Source of the DNA: Notolepis coatsorum
Taxonomy: Eukaryota > Chordata > Actinopteri > Aulopiformes > Paralepididae
DNA: 64,000 nucleotides
NCBI GenBank assembly: GCA_963971535.1
Contig: OZ020586.1
Coordinates: 76,298,703-76,362,702 of the forward strand
Direction of reading: 5' to 3'
In this document: positions 56,701 to 64,000 of the stretch, piece after piece
Position numbering within the stretch: position 1 is the first letter of the stretch
Layout of the letters: every line of letters begins with the position of its first letter
Made by a program: the position numbers and the translations under genes
Notes under the pieces: generated by a model
Database searches by the model: none
Told to the model about the DNA's origin: nothing
Seen by the model: the letters and a program-made list of their open reading frames with translations, nothing else

Positions 56701-59700
56701 CCACACATCTGCCCTACCATGAGGCAATTAACCACAGAGTCCAGTGATTGACAGCTGTCCATCACAGGAAAACGAAACAAAGCAAAAACCATGACGGAAA
56801 GGAGAAACTAAAATAATCCTCTCTCTGGTGTTGAGTTCTCCATTCTCTCTAATCTTCTTGGCCACATATTATTAACCTGTCGATTAACCAAGGCAAATTT
56901 CCGTCTGAACTAAAAGAAAAAAGGCCAGGGTTGTCCCCCTTTTTAAGAAGAATTGTAAGACCGACGTTGGGAACTATAGGCCGGTTTCCATTTTGACAGT
57001 TACGTCTAAGGTAGTTGAGATCTAGTTTATGAGCAGGTTGAGGAGTATCTTGTAGATAACAAGTTGCTGTATGAACCAGCGTTTCCGTTAGAACATATTC
57101 GTGCCGGTCTGGGTGTCCTGCAAGATTTCTATCCCCGGACATATTCGAGAAATTCCGGTCAGAGTTTTAAACAGAAGTCTGTTATAATCAAATTTTTATG
57201 AGCTAACGAATTCCGTTATATTGGACATTTGTATTAATTACATCAAGCGAAGAATGAGAAATTGATTTGCAGAATCAAATTACTATCTCTCGCCTCCCAA
57301 GTTAGTGTGATACGCTAATCCAGCATCAAGCTCCTGCCCGCAGGCTCCCGCTGCAGCAGCTGTCACACGCACCCCCAAATGAATCTCGAGTCGACATCGC
57401 TTCACCTCGTTGTATCAGACACGTCACACATATCATAATGTTCAACTTCACACACAGCAAACTGTAGTTGATCATCACATTGCCTCTTTTGCTAGCTTGT
57501 CGCCACATGCAGAGAGGACGAGCCACATGCTCGTAACGCATTTGTTGATTTCATTATAGCCTACATTTAGTTACAATCAATAATATGCATTACTATGTGA
57601 CACGGCAGTCAACCAACCGTTGCATATGATTAAAAAATGTCAACACTCACTCACCCCGTCTCTCGTTGTGCCTATCCGTTTTGTACCTGCGAGAACAGCG
57701 GGGTCGTCTGGTTGGTTCGACTTTGATATCCCCATTGGAACAGGTGGACGTCTGCGAGGCTCGCAACGGTAGCAGCAGACTGGGGATGCTCTTTGTGGTT
57801 CAATCAATAAAGTGTACTTTGTGTACGTTCAATCAATGTTATCTCTCGTACATCATAGAGGCTAGACTACTAGACTATAATGTCGCACCTCAGCCAGGAG
57901 AATTAAACTTTCCACTCGGGCCTGAACGCTCGACATTTCTGTTTCTTTTCCGCGGGAGCCACCACGGCATCAACGGTCTCTGTGACTTCAGAAGACTCAT
58001 CTTCGTTGTCATTATTATTAGACCTGCTTGTGCTTGGTTTCATGCAATATTTGTTAAACTTAGCTTGTTTGGCCATCTCTCTCTCTCGCTCGTATACCCG
58101 TTTGTCGTTATGGTGGCCAGACAGGCTCAAAAAAAGAAAGAAAAAAAGATTCACATCTGAGCGGCGCCATCCGCGCTTTATCAGAGTGAAGCAACAATGA
58201 AACAAATGTAATGATTGTTTCGTTCATCGCATAGGCTATTTAATTTTAGCCTATTTTAATACAATTCAAATAATAAAATTGTGCTTAGAGGAATTATTTT
58301 CACCGGACATTATGACCGGAGAGATTTAAATATTCGGACTTCAACATATTTTGCCGGTCAAATAACGGAAACGCTGGTATGAACACCAGTTAGGGTTCAG
58401 AGCAGCCCACTCAGGCGTCGGATCAGAACCTCTGGACATTGTATGTGGGGTGCCTCAAGGATCAATTTTAGGTCCTCTATTATTTCTGATATATGTCAAT
58501 GACATGCCAGCATCTGTGAAATGTAAACTACTATTGTATGCAGTTGATTCAGCACTTATGGTGCCAGGTAGGGATGTCCGGGAGATTGAGAGAGCTCTGA
58601 CTTCTGAGCTAGAAAGTGCTAGAGAGTGGCTCATAGATAATAAGATGTCCATACACCTAGGCAAGACTGAGTCGATCCTTTTTGGCACAACAAGGAGATT
58701 GGGCAAAGTCGATCGCATGGAAGTCTCCTGTAACGGAGCAGTAGTCACAGGTAAAACTAGTGTCAAGTACCTAGGACTTACACTAGAGCAGTCTCTCTCA
58801 TGTGAAAATAGTGCTGCCAACATTTTATCCAAGTGTGCAGGCAAACTCAAGTTCCTGTATCGGAATACCAGGCTTTTTGAACTTGCTGTTAGTGTCCTCC
58901 TTGCTTCAATGTCATTTTGACTATGCGAGCGCAGCATGGTTCAGTGGTCTGTCGACTAAATTAAAAAACAAACTTCAGGTGATGCAAAACAACACTATTC
59001 GGTACATACTAGGTGTGCCTCCCAGAACGCATGTAGGAAGTGCCGAATTCATAAAGGTGGGACTGCTACCAGTGCACCTCAGGGTTGAACAGGTGAAACT
59101 GAACCACATGTTCAACATAGTAAAAGGTAGGGGTGGCTACGTGGCGTAGTGGGCAAGGCGCTCACCGCGAATGACGGAGACGCTGGGCTTGCCTGTTCGA
59201 GCCCAGCGCTCCACATTGCTTTCAGTTTAGCTGGTCGTTCATACTAATACACATTGGCCGTATTAGGGGGTGGGAAACTGATGGGTGGGGATCGGGCGTT
59301 GTAAACAGCGACTCCTACAGGTCGGTTGGTGCGCCTGCGCAGTAGAATCAGGAAGTGTCGGGGGCAGCGTGAGCCTCCCACGCGTTACTCCTCGCCACTG
59401 AGAGATCGAGCTGCGCAGGTGAAAAGATGCGACTGCTGTTACCTCAAGTACCGGAGGGGACTTGTGCTATGTATGACTTAGTCCACATTGCAGCCGGCTT
59501 GTGGGAGGCAAGAAACGGCGTTCGTGACAGGGGAGGGTTGAATTGGATGATACGAAATTGGGATGGGAGAAAATATAGAAAATGGGAGAAAAAGTGGATC
59601 AAAAAAAAAACATAGTAAATGGTACAGCCCCAAGCTATCTGAAGTATCGGATCAATATGGTCCATACGTAGCATGGACACAATACCAGGGCCAGTGTTCG

Positions 59701-61693
59701 CTCTTGGTGCTGCGTGTCAAGTCTATGGCTCAGAGCACATTTTTCTACACCGGTATCTCAATGTGGAACAGCCTTCCACTTAGGATAAAACTGTCAGGAT
59801 CTAGAGGAATATTTAAAGGTCAGGTTCGCTCATATCTCTGGGGTAAAGTGGCCGGATAGCTGTCAGGTCATGCTTGTATTGTTGTTTTAATGATGGTATA
59901 AGAAATGTGCTATTTTATGGTATTTGGTCAGGATGATATTGACTTGTTTTTAGATATGTAGAATATGGATTTGTTGTATTGGACTTTTGCTTCATGTGTT
60001 TTATGTTATTTGTATATGTCCTTTGGTCCGAACATCGGGGACCATGCTGGAAATAAGTGTTGTCACTTTTGCATGTCATCCCTTGGATTTGTTGTGTCTT
60101 TGGGCCATGAATAAAATTAATCAATCATGTTGCAAATATTAGGTATCCCTCTGTTAAGATAAGATAAGATGTACCTTGTATTAATCCCCTTAGGGATATC
60201 CAGTGGTCACAAACTGAAAAGGTCGAGAACCACTGGTTCTAGGACAGCTTGGTTCTCTGGGGTTCCAGGGTCCTTGAGGGAGTTCCAAAAAAAACAGGGA
60301 ATGGAGTTAACCCTTTCACTGCCACACTACGAAACGGTTAACCCTTTTCACTGTGACAATACAAAAGGTTAACCTTTTCACTGCCACACGACAGCATGTT
60401 AACCCTTTCACTACCACACTACAGAAGGTTAACCCTTTACTATCACAACCGTCTGTAGTGTGATAGTAAAGGGCCTTCTGCAGTGTGGTAGTGAAAGGGT
60501 TAAGTTCAATGAGAGAATATAATAGTGACTATTCTGATCATAGCACGTTCTCAACAGCTATGAAATTCTGGACTCAAATCTCTTAACAACAAGAAAATAT
60601 CTTCTATCCCTGAGACGAAAGCCTGCATAGCTCAAGGTTGGCTGCTACACAGTGGTGGTGAAGGAGGGCATTTCCACCCTATATTGTAAAGCACTTTGAA
60701 TGTCTAGAAAAGCGCTATTCATTCAAACCTTTATTTATTCTTGAAAGGACAATTGAGGTCACTCTCATTTTCAATGTCGTCGAGACTTTTCAATGCATAC
60801 ATTGTTTACAATATAATAATGATAAATGTGAATAATTCTTATCTATATAGCACCTTTCACACATGGACCGCAGCCCAAAGTGCCCCACAGCAACTAGTAT
60901 AAAATGAACATAGGCATAAAATCAGCACACAGTTGACAGAACAAAAACAATGCATAAGTTGCAGACATAAGAATAGGCATAAAATAAGTACAGTGTTGCT
61001 TGAAGGCATGTGAACCCCCCCCCTCCCCCCGGAACAGCCAGTCCCCCCAAACACCCGACACATCAATCCTCACCACATCCCCATCCAAGACACATCCCCC
61101 GATAAAGCATGTCATGACCGAAGGAAAACACAAACAGCCTGCGTGCCGCCATGTCCCCAACAGGGAATGCCACAGCAGGCCCCCCCCCCCCCCACCCACC
61201 CACCCCCATATAAATGCAATGATAATTAATTAATTCAGAACCATGATTGTTCTAGGATACAGGGAACATGCAAGCTTGTTGTTTTCAACCCCTTGCTCTC
61301 TCTCTCCCTTTCTCTCTCCTCTGCCAGTCCGTCAGGATGGGACAATGAAAAGAAGATCGCCATCCTTCACGAGAACTTCCAGACGCTCAAAGCGGACGAC
61401 AACTTTGAAGAAGTAATAATGAAACCACCAGTCAGAAAGGTCTGTACAGGTCAGACTGTAATACAGGCTCAAGTCAAACATTCCCAAAAAAAGGATCATA
61501 CTATTTCCATTTTTTTTGTCACGACCAGCATCATGGTTTAAATTGGATCATACCATGGTATTATTTCAAAGAGGCCATATTATGGCCATTTCCCAGTTTA
61601 ATATAAACTCTCTCTCTCTCTCTCTCTCCTTAGTTTGTCCATGAAAAGGAGATCCAGGCTGAAGATGATCAGGTGTTTCTGGTCAAACTACTG
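46590..61693 (+). CDS. dync1li1: Cytoplasmic dynein 1 light intermediate chain 1, exons 1-9 (3' part outside window)
   Basis: Exons 46590-46696, 46958-47031, 49534-49650, 49988-50218, 50923-51074, 51208-51301, 52147-52282, 61328-61439 and 61634-61693 join in phase to 1083 nt (361 codons). The product binds dynein heavy chain through a Ras-like G domain and links the motor to cargo adaptors through its C-terminus, which is not in the window. Seen here: [17 protein letters not shown] (about 39-55), a P-loop GEVGSGKTT (61-69), [47 protein letters not shown] (NKxD-like, about 224-229), [35 protein letters not shown] and KPPVRKFVHEKEI. Family proteins are about 500 residues, so roughly 70% is present. 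EYTEPG...PQRR and HENFQTLK resemble LI1 more than LI2. All donors are GT and acceptors AG; no lesions seen. Confidence 0.95.
46958..47031 (+). CDS. dync1li1: dync1li1 exon 2
   Basis: Acceptor TTTTTACAG, donor GTGGGT. Codes [20 protein letters not shown] and the strand before the P-loop. Confidence 0.92.
47930..48400. repeat. About 40-bp minisatellite, intron 2
   Basis: Ten or more units of GATGAGAGAGAGATCTCCAG followed by TCCATCCCTAGCCCTGTATG. The GA run varies in length between units. Confidence 0.97.
48715..48850. repeat. Dispersed repeat fragment (TTTCACACCTGTCTGG)
   Basis: GGCTCTTTCACACCTGTCTG, GGTGTGAACACCGGAATCAA and GGTTCGCACCAAAC form a semi-palindromic block like a common fish MITE. 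No target duplication found. Confidence 0.45.
48965..49085 (-). repeat. Inverted SINE/L2-type tail
   Basis: CTGACACTTTTATCCAAAGC then GACTTACAAGTTCTGTACGA is the reverse of the tail at 18560-18655. Confidence 0.7.
49534..49650 (+). CDS. dync1li1: dync1li1 exon 3 (P-loop exon)
   Basis: Acceptor is (TG)nTAG directly on a TG microsatellite; donor GTAACC. Codes [20 protein letters not shown] and the conserved [13 protein letters not shown]. Confidence 0.95.
49988..50218 (+). CDS. dync1li1: dync1li1 exon 4
   Basis: Acceptor GCGTTACCAG after a short TG repeat. The next AG, 4 bp downstream, would give a stop and is excluded. Codes [17 protein letters not shown] to [10 protein letters not shown]. 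Donor GTGAGT. Confidence 0.94.
50370..50600 (+). repeat. tRNA-SINE copy with inverted repeat, intron 4
   Basis: GTGACAGTGGCTCAGGAGGT (box A-like), CACGATTCCCGG (box B-like) and GTCCTTGAGCAAGACATTTA match the SINE at 2150-2408. 50507-50534 and 50554-50581 form an inverted repeat of about 28 bp with few mismatches. Confidence 0.75.
50676..50712. repeat. (GT)n microsatellite, intron 4
   Basis: Short GT run. Confidence 0.93.
50923..51074 (+). CDS. dync1li1: dync1li1 exon 5
   Basis: Acceptor TGTGTGTAG, donor GTACAC. Codes [15 protein letters not shown], an acidic loop, and [19 protein letters not shown]. Confidence 0.95.
51208..51301 (+). CDS. dync1li1: dync1li1 exon 6
   Basis: Acceptor GTCCTCAG, donor GTATCC. 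Codes [20 protein letters not shown] to FCLQ. Confidence 0.96.
51485..51800 (-). repeat. V-SINE/DANA-like tRNA-derived SINE, intron 6
   Basis: On the minus strand: GCGGCACGGTGGCACAGTGG head, GGTTGGAACCCCGG box B-like, then GTGTGGAGTTTGCATGTTCT and GGTTTCCTCCCACACCATAA, the typical DANA/mermaid-type layout. Confidence 0.8.
52147..52282 (+). CDS. dync1li1: dync1li1 exon 7
   Basis: Acceptor TGTGTCAG, donor GTGAGT. Codes [20 protein letters not shown] to VVERDAVF. Confidence 0.95.
52374..52610 (-). repeat. Rex1-like LINE 3' end, inverted
   Basis: CAAGTTCAAGTTCTTTATTTGTC is the reverse of the ACAAATAAA...CTTGACTTGAC tail at 24700-24740, followed by UTR-like AT-rich sequence. Confidence 0.65.
52880..53500. 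repeat. About 32-bp minisatellite split by TTAA element
   Basis: Units TAATAACGTTCTTATAGAAC plus ACATTGTCT lie on both sides (52880-52973 and 53413-53495) of the insertion. Confidence 0.9.
52978..53412. mobile_element. TTAA-target MITE, copy 1
   Basis: TTAA on both sides (52974-52977, 53413-53416). Ends CACTTTGACTGCCGG and the complement of CACTATGGGTGCCGG. The inner AGTTATAGCCCTGCAAAGAA recurs inverted near 63210. Confidence 0.85.
54472..55912. mobile_element. TTAA-target element, copy 2, holding a SINE
   Basis: TTAA at 54468-54471 and 55913-55916. Ends CACTTTCTGTGCCATTCACG and the complement of CACATTGGGTGCCACACC. Repeated CGTAGTTCTACG/TAGATCTACG motifs near the left end. Without the SINE about 940 bp; non-coding. 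Confidence 0.8.
54988..55466 (+). mobile_element. Long tRNA-derived SINE, copy 2
   Basis: Exact 18-bp target duplication ATGTGTGTGCTGTGTCCC (54970-54987, 55467-55484). Starts GGGGCGGCTACGTGGCGTAG, box B-like CTGTTCGAGCCC, ends GTGGATC plus A-run. About 95% similar by eye to copy 3. Confidence 0.95.
55917..56820 (-). repeat. LTR-like stretch, possible solo LTR
   Basis: On the minus strand it has a TATTTAAG TATA-like box near 56645, CpG-rich leader-like sequence and repeated TGACTGTGG(A/C) motifs. Ends and target duplication could not be fixed, so this is tentative. Confidence 0.35.
57077..58376. mobile_element. hAT element with CAGCGTTTCCGTTA ends
   Basis: Inverted ends CAGCGTTTCCGTTAGAACAT and complement of CAGCGTTTCCGTTATTTGAC. 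Target duplication GTATGAAC exact (57069-57076, 58377-58384). Contains a short transposase-start remnant on the minus strand. A related 5' end is at 61728. Confidence 0.95.
57906..58076 (-). pseudogene. hAT transposase N-terminal remnant
   Basis: From the internal ATG near 58076 the minus frame reads [18 protein letters not shown], an acidic Asn/Glu-rich linker, and ends [11 protein letters not shown]. The RxFRPEW-like end resembles the segment before the zinc finger in some hAT transposases. Everything downstream is gone. Confidence 0.45.
58377..59124 (+). pseudogene. LINE A reverse transcriptase, catalytic part
   Basis: [18 protein letters not shown] is followed by [10 protein letters not shown], where the usual YADD reads YAVD, so a catalytic Asp is lost. 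[17 protein letters not shown] follows. A frameshift near 58915 leads to [18 protein letters not shown] and [16 protein letters not shown]. Cut at 59124 by the SINE. Confidence 0.85.
59125..59609 (+). mobile_element. Long tRNA-derived SINE, copy 3
   Basis: Target duplication ACATAGTAAA (59115-59124, 59610-59619) inside LINE A. Head GGGTGGCTACGTGGCGTAGT, box B-like CTGTTCGAGCCC, tail GTGGATC plus A-run. Confidence 0.95.
59610..59860 (+). pseudogene. LINE A RT C-terminus after SINE
   Basis: [17 protein letters not shown]-like sequence followed by [20 protein letters not shown] and a stop at about 59858. Matches the C-terminal pattern of LINE B (SMWNALPTAV). Confidence 0.8.
60155..60215 (-). 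repeat. LINE-type tail fragment (GATAAGATAAGAT)
   Basis: AAGATAAGATAAGATGTACC then TTAATCCCCTTAGGGATATC resembles the inverted tail at 62690-62730. Confidence 0.5.
60311..60499. mobile_element. TTAA-flanked foldback repeat (AAGGGTTAACC family)
   Basis: Flanked by TTAA (60307-60310, 60500-60503). The left half has about five CCCTTTCACTRCCACACTAC monomers, and the right half two in inverted orientation, so the whole can fold back. Related arrays are at 2926, 13966 and 25329. Confidence 0.75.
60645..60740 (+). repeat. SINE 3' portion
   Basis: TTGTAAAGCACTTTGAATGT and CTAGAAAAGCGCTATTCATT are the typical tail of the 2150-type SINE group. Confidence 0.6.
60835..60990 (-). repeat. Inverted LINE/SINE-type tail
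   Basis: ATATAGCACCTTTCACACAT with the inverted AGTGCTTT-like context; same class as 61960-62040. Confidence 0.5.
61328..61439 (+). CDS. dync1li1: dync1li1 exon 8
   Basis: Acceptor CTCTGCCAG, donor GTCTGT. Codes [20 protein letters not shown] and KPPVRK. Confidence 0.94.
61634..61693 (+). CDS. dync1li1: dync1li1 exon 9
   Basis: Acceptor CTCCTTAG after (CT)n, donor GTGAGT. Exactly 20 codons, [20 protein letters not shown]. Later exons lie beyond 64000. Confidence 0.94.
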
Positions 61694-61727
61694 GTGAGTC
61701 ACACTGTCTGTATTTCTCCATGTGTGT

Positions 61728-61912
61728 CAGCGTTCCCGTTGGCCGGTAAATACCAGCCAAGGGGCATCTCTAATTTCAATCGGCCAGCTAATATAAATCT
61801 CGACAGCCACCGTGGCCGGTAAAAAGAAGAAAATCTATATATTACATTGTCTGTGGCGAGTGAATGCAGACTACTGCCCTGTCCTGTGACGAGAGAGGGC
61901 GAGTGCGTGTTC

Positions 61913-61913
<1 letters not shown>
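61728..61913. repeat. hAT element 5' end fragment
   Basis: CAGCGTTCCCGTTGGCCGGT resembles the end of the hAT at 57077. No partner end was found; it abuts (TAA)n. Confidence 0.5.
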
Positions 61914-61961
<48 letters not shown>

Positions 61962-62045
61962 CTTTATTTGTATAGCACTTTTCATACAGAAGTTGCAGTT
62001 CAAAGTGTTTCACAACAGTAAAAAATACAGGCATAAGCGAGCATA
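61913..62045 (-). repeat. (TAA)n plus inverted LINE/SINE tail
   Basis: Sixteen or so TAA units, then ACTTTATTTGTATAGCACTT and CAGTTCAAAGTGTTTCACAA. Confidence 0.85.
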
Positions 62046-62349
62046 AAAAAAGATGGAGGTAGCAAGGTAAGGTAAATCAGTGTTTCACATTAGGATCTAG
62101 CATCCCAATAGGCCTTTCTGTTTACAGTTTCATTCAGTAATAAACAAATAATAAAAATTGAATAGACGGAGTAAGAACAAAGTGCGGTTGGATTCAGTTT
62201 AAAAAATAGGCAAAAAATTATAAAATAGAACGGACATACAACAGGGTATTTAATACAACAGAGCAGTGCATCAGTAAGAAGTAAAAAGTGTGATAAAATA
62301 GTAGTTCTGGCAGTGACATCACCTTCTGGCGACACACATAATCATAATC

Positions 62350-62690
62350 AACTTAATTAAATAGCACATTTATAACAGTTGTGGCTGTACGAACGTGCTT
62401 CACAGATAAAAGCATGGAGCAAAAAAACATATACAGTACATATACTAAAACATAATAGTGCAAATACAAATAAGTATAAGGGTTCAGATAGAAATAAAGA
62501 ATTAAGATAAAAGAAAGAAAAGTGCAGCAGATTACAAACAAAAACTATAGTTCTATGGTTAAGTAGATGACCGTAAACAGCGGTCCCTTTATACAAAACT
62601 CCTTCACTACTAACATTAACAATGAAGAGGGTCACATGGAAAACGTACCAGCAAAAAATCAAAGAAAGAAAACGAACCGATATTTAAGAT
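62350..62690 (-). repeat. Retroposon UTR-like AT-rich sequence
   Basis: AATAGCACATTTATAACAGT and AACGTGCTTCACAGATAAAA resemble an inverted tail like 61960, followed by A-rich DNA. Nothing coding. Confidence 0.4.
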
Positions 62691-63060
62691 AAGATATTCC
62701 TTTATTGATCCCCTTGGGGAAATTCAGGCATCATAGCAGCATGGGCGAGGGGGGAGGGGAGGTACAGGTACATGGTAATAGTAGAAGACATAATACAGGT
62801 CATAAAATTATAGTACAGTAGAAAAGTACAAATAAATAGGCAGTGTAAACAATATAACAATATAATGAACTCGCATATGAGGAAGTAGGCAGTGTAAATC
62901 AAGGTGCAGATGAGGTGCAGTTATATTTGCATTACAATAAATATAGTTACAATAGATTATAATCAAAATATATGCTGTAAGTATACAGTATACACAGGTG
63001 CAGTATGCATAAGGTACATATGCCGTGATATTCGTCATACGTTATACGTTGTCCGTTTAG
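62690..63060 (-). repeat. LINE 3' UTR, inverted
   Basis: TAAGATATTCCTTTATTGAT then CCCCTTGGGGAAATTCAGGC is a frequent fish LINE 3' end. The following GTGCAG/AATATAACAATATAATG motifs fit its UTR. Confidence 0.65.
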
Positions 63061-63127
63061 GTGGGAGTCAGACACACTAATTTCAGCGAGGCAACAAGTA
63101 CACAGGATGAGCTACACTACTGATTAA

Positions 63128-64000
63128 CACATTCCCCGCCATAGGTTATATCCATCAATATAGCCAGTCTGCCAGCACTATAACCCTATGGAGATGTTTA
63201 CCTTCTTTGCAGGGCTATAACTTTTTAAATTGTATTGCTATATTGACATTACTATGGCCCATTCAACATCGATTATCTATCGTTCAGGATGTGGGAACGT
63301 TATATTTTTTTATTCATACATTGTTGTGTTACTAGCGTCGAGAATATAAGTGTTTTTAATCTTTTCTGCTGTAATTCCAAAAACAGTAGTTATAGGCCCT
63401 GAAGCATATATAGATTATCGATTGGCGTTTCTTTCCCATACACGCTATATTAAAAAATTCAAATGTATATGATCGGTATACATTATGCTTCATCATGCGT
63501 GAAGGAAAGGGGGGGGGGGGTCGTTTATAATTCCTTGATATGTTGAGCAGATGGTTTGCAGTGAAATGAATAAACAATCGGGTTGAAAATAACTTTACTG
63601 TCCTCTTACCGTGCGCCGATGAGACTGGATGAGAAAGATCCCAATTATTTGACGCCGATCTCCTACATCCATTTCCGGTTTGTATGGCGCAATAAACGCC
63701 GAAATCATATCGATTATTGCATTATGGCAGCGATCCATATGCACTATAGTGTTTGTCTGGATCCACGTAACAAGATGTGACTGTCGGAGGAATTTCCTCT
63801 ACACACCGATCACACCATCCGGTTTTGAGAGTGTACCTCGCCCGACCATCCACCAGGCGGCGGTATTGAGGCATTGCAGTCCCATTCAGGGTCCCGCTGC
63901 AGCACCGGAGGTTGGGTGGATGAATTATGAATGCCATGGCGAAAAAAATGAAATATTGATCTAAGCAGCGTTGTTGGCGTTCAACGCATGGCAGGCAATA
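63128..64000. mobile_element. TTAA-target element, copy 3, runs off the window
   Basis: TTAA at 63124-63127 then CACATTCCCCGCC. Inside, TTCTTTGCAGGGCTATAACT and GGCCCATTCAACAT match the inverted interior of 52978-53412. Its right end is not in the window. Confidence 0.6.

Larger units (their letters stand above)
56822..60130 (+). mobile_element. LINE family A (CR1/L2-like), split by hAT and SINE
   Basis: Decayed RT sequence (NYRPVSI-type at about 56970 across frameshifts) runs to the hAT insertion at 57077 and resumes at 58377. The C-terminus is split by the SINE at 59125-59609. It ends AATAAAATTAATCAATCA at 60130. A deletion removes the AFDxxNH region. Confidence 0.85.
52283..61327 (+). other. 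dync1li1 intron 8 region (intron 7 in exon-number order), 9.0 kb
   Basis: The intron between exons 7 and 8 is far longer than the others. It holds Rex1-like, TTAA-target, SINE, LTR-like, LINE A, hAT and foldback insertions listed separately. 53500-54470 shows no recognised feature. Confidence 0.85.

Noticed and set aside
57903-58205. Independent host gene
   Set aside because: It lies wholly within a hAT element bounded by an 8-bp duplication.

Overview
The window looks like teleost fish nuclear DNA. It carries one recognisable host gene, the 5' two-thirds of a vertebrate cytoplasmic dynein-1 light intermediate chain 1 gene (dync1li1, + strand, nine exons from 46590 to 61693, continuing past the window end). 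Nearly everything else is transposable elements and simple repeats. Teleost ancestry is suggested by the mix: BEL/Pao, sushi-type Gypsy and Ty1/copia LTR elements, L1-Tx1, Rex1-like and CR1/L2-like LINEs, tRNA-derived SINEs, many hAT and TTAA-target MITEs, and abundant (CA)n, (GA)n and (AAT)n. The species cannot be told from the sequence.

Layout. 1-2.9 kb: LINE tail, minisatellite, two hAT-type elements with 8-bp target duplications, two tRNA-SINE copies. 2.99-13.96 kb: an LTR-like repeat split by a hAT-type element (3525-13513), itself split by a very young BEL/Pao retrotransposon (4242-13258; LTRs differ at 4 of 1337 positions by eye). 14-16.8 kb: microsatellites, a SINE, an L1-Tx1 3' end. 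17.2-18.1 kb: another hAT. 18.7-25.0 kb: a foldback element holding a Rex1-like fragment, split by a 5.15-kb DNA transposon (19148-24301) with subterminal GGGGCGACC repeats and a two-exon gene remnant; that transposon holds two more hAT elements. 25.1-26.2 kb: a hAT MITE holding a foldback repeat holding another MITE. 26.4-29.9 kb: minisatellites, LINE fragments and a GC-rich single-copy-looking stretch. 30.0-41.6 kb: a CR1/L2-type LINE split by a Gypsy element (30478-39927, minus), whose 3' LTR is split by a TTAA-target element (31385-36208), which holds a 5'-truncated but ORF-intact L1-Tx1 (31975-35721). 41.9-45.9 kb: a Ty1/copia element with near-identical LTRs but ruined coding regions. 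46.4-61.7 kb: dync1li1; its 9-kb intron 8 is itself a TE reservoir. 61.7-64 kb: intron sequence with LINE/SINE tails and the start of another TTAA element.

The TE proteins do not form a working system with the host gene. The value of the window is its clean insertion stratigraphy: more than a dozen insertions can be ordered by nesting and have exact target duplications. Candidates for something not well described are the 5.15-kb transposon with recurrent TCATNTGGGGCGACC motifs and an Arg/Lys-rich two-exon gene, the AAGGGTTAACC foldback family, the Gypsy element with a pol fragment placed before gag, and the copia element whose RT core is replaced by a tandem array.
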